Shown here one piece after another: positions 60,674 through 64,000 of a stretch of 64,000 nt of DNA. A program made the translations under genes and the position numbers. The DNA lies in contig NZ_BMPG01000003.1 of NCBI RefSeq assembly GCF_014647475.1, positions 62,001 to 126,000 on the forward strand. Reading direction: 5' to 3'. Below the pieces are notes generated by a model. That model was not told the DNA's origin. It saw only the letters and a program-made list of their open reading frames with translations, and searched no databases. Source of the DNA: Halocalculus aciditolerans. GTDB taxonomy: Archaea; Halobacteriota; Halobacteria; Halobacteriales; Halobacteriaceae. Within the stretch, counting starts at the first letter, position 1. Every line of letters starts with the position of its first letter.

Positions 60674-62050
60674 TCACTCCTGTTCCGCGTGGAACTGTTC
60701 GACGAGGAGTTCGGTCGCGCGGTCCTTCGACCCGTCGGGGACGAAGACGAAGGGAATGGGGGTGTCGAAGGCGCGTTCGCCGTAGAGCCCCCAGTCGCCG
60801 ACGGAGCGCGTCGTGCCGCCGTAGGCGATGGGGATGTCTTTCAGTTCGGCGGGTTCGTACTCGGGGACGTAGGACCGTTCGATCCAGACGTCGTAGCGGG
60901 GGAGGTCGAGGCGGTCGGCGAGAGCGTCGCGGAGCCGAGAGCGATTATCGAGGAGCCAGTCGCCGAAGGCGTCGAGGTCGGCGTCGACGCGGTCGGCGTA
61001 CGCGATGCGGTGTTTCCAGCAGGTCTTCGGGAAGCGCCGCGCGCGGAAGCGGTCGTAGAGCGCCGCGAGCGTCGAGTCGGAGTTGTCGCGCGCGGTCGTG
61101 CGGAACGCCTCCATGAGCGTGTTGTCGTCGATTTCGTCGTCGAGGACGGCGTCGACGGTGACGGGTGACGCGTCGGCGACGCCGTCGAGTTCGACCAGCA
61201 TCTCCCGCAGGAGGACGTTCGCGTACACCGACTTGTGGTGTTGGGTCACCCACATGTAGAGCGCGATGCGGCCCTCCAGGTAGTTCCCGATGGTGCTGAG
61301 CGCTTTGTCCGAGAGCGCGAGGCCCTCTTCGGGGTGGGCGGTGTAGGCGTCGATCATCCGGTCGGTGTCGAAGCTGAGGACGTCCGCGCCCGTCATCCGG
61401 TTGTCCCGCGTGATGTAGTCGAGGCGGTCGACGTCGATGGGCGAGTGGAGGAGCTGTGCGCCGAGGCCGAACTGCCAGGGGCCGCCGCGCTCGTAGACGA
61501 GGCTGTACCCGAGGACGTACGCGCAGACCTCGAACGGGTCCGCGCCCAAGTCCGCGATGGTGTCCGCGTACTCCCGGAGGACGACGAGGCAGCCGAGGAG
61601 TTCGTGGGGGCTGGCGTCCCGAATCGGGCCGTCGCCGAGCCCCGCGTCCGCGAACGCCGCGAGCAGGCCGCGGTCGTCGAGGCGCGCGCGGAGGTCGTCG
61701 GTGTCGAGGAAGCGCTCGGCGAGGTGCGAGAACGGCGGGTGGCCGACGTCGTGCAGGAGGCACGCGCACTCCAGCGTCCGCTGTATCTCGTCGAGCGTCT
61801 CTGTATCCGTGTTCCGCGTGAAATAGGACTGCGTGCGGAGGTTCTCGAAGACGGTGCGGCCGAGGTGGTAGACGCCGAGCGAGTGCTCGAAGCGCGTGTG
61901 GTTCGCGCCCGGGTAGACGAGGTAGGTGGCGGAGAGCTGGCGGACGTACCGCAGGCGCTGGAACGGCCGCGTGTCGACGACGCGCTCCACGAGCGCCTCG
62001 TCGAGTTCGATGTAGCCGTGAACGGGGTCTTTGAGCTGCTTCGTCGCCAC
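60674..62050 (-). CDS. HD-domain phosphohydrolase
   Basis: A 458-residue HD protein: KDPVHGYIELDEALVERVVD, HTRFEHSLGVYHLGRTVFEN (first His), CLLHDVGHPPFSHLAERFL (HD motif near residue 97) and DRLDYITRDN near 206. Similar to dGTPase-type YdhJ-like proteins; probably a nucleotide phosphohydrolase. ATG 62050. Confidence 0.88.
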   Translation of the reverse strand: MATKQLKDPVHGYIELDEALVERVVDTRPFQRLRYVRQLSATYLVYPGANHTRFEHSLGVYHLGRTVFENLRTQSYFTRNTDTETLDEIQRTLECACLLHDVGHPPFSHLAERFLDTDDLRARLDDRGLLAAFADAGLGDGPIRDASPHELLGCLVVLREYADTIADLGADPFEVCAYVLGYSLVYERGGPWQFGLGAQLLHSPIDVDRLDYITRDNRMTGADVLSFDTDRMIDAYTAHPEEGLALSDKALSTIGNYLEGRIALYMWVTQHHKSVYANVLLREMLVELDGVADASPVTVDAVLDDEIDDNTLMEAFRTTARDNSDSTLAALYDRFRARRFPKTCWKHRIAYADRVDADLDAFGDWLLDNRSRLRDALADRLDLPRYDVWIERSYVPEYEPAELKDIPIAYGGTTRSVGDWGLYGERAFDTPIPFVFVPDGSKDRATELLVEQFHAEQE

Positions 62051-62051
62051 G

Positions 62052-62753
62052 CTACGTCGACGTCGCGTTCTCGATTGCGGCCCGCGTGTCCTCCTCCTGA
62101 AGCGGGTTGTAGAGGTCGCCGTCGACGACCAGCATCGGCGTGCCGGAGATGTCGTTGTTCTGCGCGAACGTCGTCGTCTCGCGGACGGCCTCGCTGTACT
62201 TCGTTCCCTCGAGGTCGGCGCGGACGGTGGAGCGAACGTCGGCGGAGACGCCCGCGGACTCCATCATGGAGACGAGGCGGTCGGTCGTCGCCCACGTCTC
62301 GTCCTCCGGCGGCTGGTTCGCGAAGACGTACGTGTGGAACCGCCAGTAGGACTCGGGGGCGGCGTCCCAGAGCGAGAGGCCGGCGCGCGCCGCCCGGGAG
62401 GCGTCCTCGCCGAGGAACGGCTCGCCGCTCGGCGTGTACGCGAGCGCCCGGTACGTCAACTGCACGGCGGCCGTTTCGACGTAGTCCGTGACGAACTCCG
62501 GGAACCAGCCGGTGTCGAACTGCGCGCAGTACGGGCACTTCCAGTTTCCGACGTAGGTGACGTGCGCGTCGGCGTCCGCCGACCCCATCGTCGCGTACGT
62601 CGTCGACGTGTCCGCGGGGAGCGGCGCGTTCGCCACGGCGTCGCTCTCCGACCCGCCACCGCCGCCACCGCCGCCGCCGCTACAGCCGGCGAGCGCACCC
62701 GCGAGTGCCGTTCCGGACGCCGCGAGGACCGCACGCCGAGAAGGGTTCGTCAT
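62052..62753 (-). CDS. DsbA-like thioredoxin-fold lipoprotein, Tat-exported
   Basis: A 233-residue protein with a Tat signal (SRRAVLAASGTALAGALAGC) ending in a lipobox, a poly-Gly linker, and a DsbA fold with the active site WKCPYCAQFD (CxxC) and a cis-Pro region DISGTPMLVVDGDLY. It would act in extracellular disulfide exchange. It ends 1 bp before the HD gene on the same strand. Confidence 0.88.
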   Translation of the reverse strand: MTNPSRRAVLAASGTALAGALAGCSGGGGGGGGGSESDAVANAPLPADTSTTYATMGSADADAHVTYVGNWKCPYCAQFDTGWFPEFVTDYVETAAVQLTYRALAYTPSGEPFLGEDASRAARAGLSLWDAAPESYWRFHTYVFANQPPEDETWATTDRLVSMMESAGVSADVRSTVRADLEGTKYSEAVRETTTFAQNNDISGTPMLVVDGDLYNPLQEEDTRAAIENATST

Positions 62754-62857
62754 ATCCTCTCTGTAGTCGCCGGGGGGATATGCGGCTTTTGTTCACTCGC
62801 CGAACCGGCGTGAATCGGGGGCAGCGTTAAGCCCGTCCGTGTCCGAAGTCGAGTAGC

Positions 62858-64000
62858 ATGCACTGGGAGCAGGCCCTCCTGTTCTACCCGCTGCTCTTCG
62901 CCGCTCTCGTGTCCGTCGCGACGGCCGTCGGGTTCGTCGTGCGGACGCCCAATCAGCGGCTCCGCACCGACGCCCGGTGGTTCGTCGTGCTCGCGGTCTC
63001 CGTCGGCCTCTGGGCGGCCGGGACGGCGTTCGCCGTCACGGCGACGACGGGCGAGGGGACGTTCGGCGGGGCGGCCATCGCCTGGCTCGGCGTGAGTGCG
63101 ACCGCCATCGCGTGGCCGCTCTTCGTCGCCGCGTACACGAACCGCCGGCGGTGGCTGCGCGCGAGCCGCGTCCTCGGCGTCGCCGTCATTCCGGCCGTCT
63201 CCTACTTCGCGGCGCTCACGAACCCCGTGCACGGGCTGTTCGTCATCGGCCTCGACACGGCGACCGGGAGCGACCTCGGGACCGTCGTCGCCGAACCCGG
63301 CCCCGTGCTCGTGGTCTTCGTCGCGTACACGCTCGCGGTCGACATCGTGACTCTCGGCTGGCTCGCGTCCAGTGCCCGCGACGCCACGGGGACCGACCGC
63401 CGCCAGTACCGCCTCGTCTTCGTCGCCGGCGCGGTCCCGTTCGCCGCGAGCGTCACCCACCTCGTCCTCGCCCCGCAGTCCGTCGACTTCACGCCCGTCA
63501 CGTTCGGCGTGACCGTCCCGCTCCTCGGCCTCACGCTCCTCGAACTCCACGACCGCGGCCTCGTCCGGCGGGCGCACGGCGAACTCCTCGAATCCCTCCC
63601 GGACGGCGTCGTCGTCGTGGACGACGCCGGCCGCGTCGCCGACGTGAACACCGCGGCCGAACGGCTCTTCGGCGACATCGTCGGCAGCCGGTTCGCGGAC
63701 GCCGCCGCCGACTACCCGACGCTCCGCGGCCTCGAACCCGCGGACGGCGCGGTCGAGCTGACCGCGGCGCTCGACGGCGAGCACGTCGTCTTCGACGCCC
63801 GCGTCGCCGCCATCGAAGACGACGACATCAGGCCGACCGGCCACCTCTACCTCCTGCGCGACGTCACCGAGCGCCGCCGGACCGAAGTCCGCTATCAGAC
63901 GCTCCTCGAGGACTCCGCCGCGCTCGTCTCCGTCGTGTCCGCGGACGGCGAAATAACGTACGCCAGCCCCGCCCACGAATCCGTCCTCGGACACGCCCCC
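62858..64000 (+). CDS. Membrane histidine kinase, N-terminal part
   Basis: Runs off the right edge. 381 residues are visible: seven hydrophobic helices (about residues 6-225) as in the his7tm sensor family, then a PAS domain (LLESLPDGVVVVDDAGRVAD; YLLRDVTERRRTE) and the start of a second PAS (YQTLLEDSAALVSVVSADG). The kinase domain lies outside. ATG 62858. Confidence 0.85.
   Translation, partial: MHWEQALLFYPLLFAALVSVATAVGFVVRTPNQRLRTDARWFVVLAVSVGLWAAGTAFAVTATTGEGTFGGAAIAWLGVSATAIAWPLFVAAYTNRRRWLRASRVLGVAVIPAVSYFAALTNPVHGLFVIGLDTATGSDLGTVVAEPGPVLVVFVAYTLAVDIVTLGWLASSARDATGTDRRQYRLVFVAGAVPFAASVTHLVLAPQSVDFTPVTFGVTVPLLGLTLLELHDRGLVRRAHGELLESLPDGVVVVDDAGRVADVNTAAERLFGDIVGSRFADAAADYPTLRGLEPADGAVELTAALDGEHVVFDARVAAIEDDDIRPTGHLYLLRDVTERRRTEVRYQTLLEDSAALVSVVSADGEITYASPAHESVLGHAP

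Noticed and set aside
1-64000. CRISPR array for the RAMP operon
   Set aside because: I saw no series of regularly spaced repeats in the gaps around the operon or elsewhere in the window.

Overview
The window comes from a haloarchaeal genome. Evidence is the high but uneven G+C, very acidic proteins, TATA-like boxes about 25-30 bases before start codons (leaderless transcription), a twin-arginine lipoprotein, haloarchaeal families such as DUF2270 and DUF7504-like proteins, and a transposon end of the kind seen in haloarchaeal IS5 elements. It splits into two parts. Positions 1 to about 51,800 are an accessory island packed with anti-foreign-DNA genes. From about 51,810 to the right edge is high-G+C chromosomal backbone.

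Island, left to right: small hypothetical genes, a CBS-domain protein with an HEPN-like motif, a helix-hairpin-helix protein, a Mrr-like endonuclease and an HNH endonuclease (1-5.7 kb). Next is a tightly overlapping five-gene operon with two RAMP (Cas7/Cas5/Cas6-like) proteins, a zinc-finger protein, an unrecognised protein and a DEDD-type exonuclease, with no CRISPR array, Cas1/Cas2 or Cas3/Cas10/DinG in view (5.9-10.0 kb). A complete BREX operon follows: brxE-like, brxA, brxB, brxC, pglX, pglZ, brxL (10.4-24.9 kb). Then come an Mre11-like phosphoesterase, an IS5-family element that cuts off an McrB-type gene, a PD-(D/E)XK protein and an AAA ATPase (25-32 kb).

The most striking block is at 32.4-43.7 kb: an Argonaute with an N-terminal OB fold (NgAgo-like), a PLD nuclease fused to a P-loop ATPase, then an AddB-like protein, a Cas4-like Fe-S nuclease and a UvrD-type helicase with its own Fe-S nuclease domain. 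All are on one strand, with gaps of 54 bp or less, or overlaps. Together they could open DNA ends, make or load guides and degrade targets. A DUF234-type ATPase, a small protein, an Eco57I-like DNA methyltransferase without an obvious nuclease, and a three-gene tyrosine-recombinase module complete the island.

The right boundary is unusually informative. The element is inserted inside a chromosomal PurD-like ATP-grasp gene, leaving a 5' fragment (51,738-52,457). The element supplies a full-length second copy (50,409-51,728) lying tail-to-tail against the integrase, with synonymous A/T-rich codons exactly where the host copy is cut. The left end of the element is not in the window.

The backbone (52.5-64 kb) holds a DUF7504-like protein with no clear start, a ribbon-helix-helix protein, a GNAT acetyltransferase, Hsp20, a DUF2270 membrane protein, CBS and DUF302 proteins, a methyltransferase, a divergent sulfur-handling cluster (DsrE-like, TusA, rhodanese/persulfide dioxygenase, two YeeE/YedE halves), an HD phosphohydrolase, a DsbA-like lipoprotein and the start of a membrane sensor kinase.
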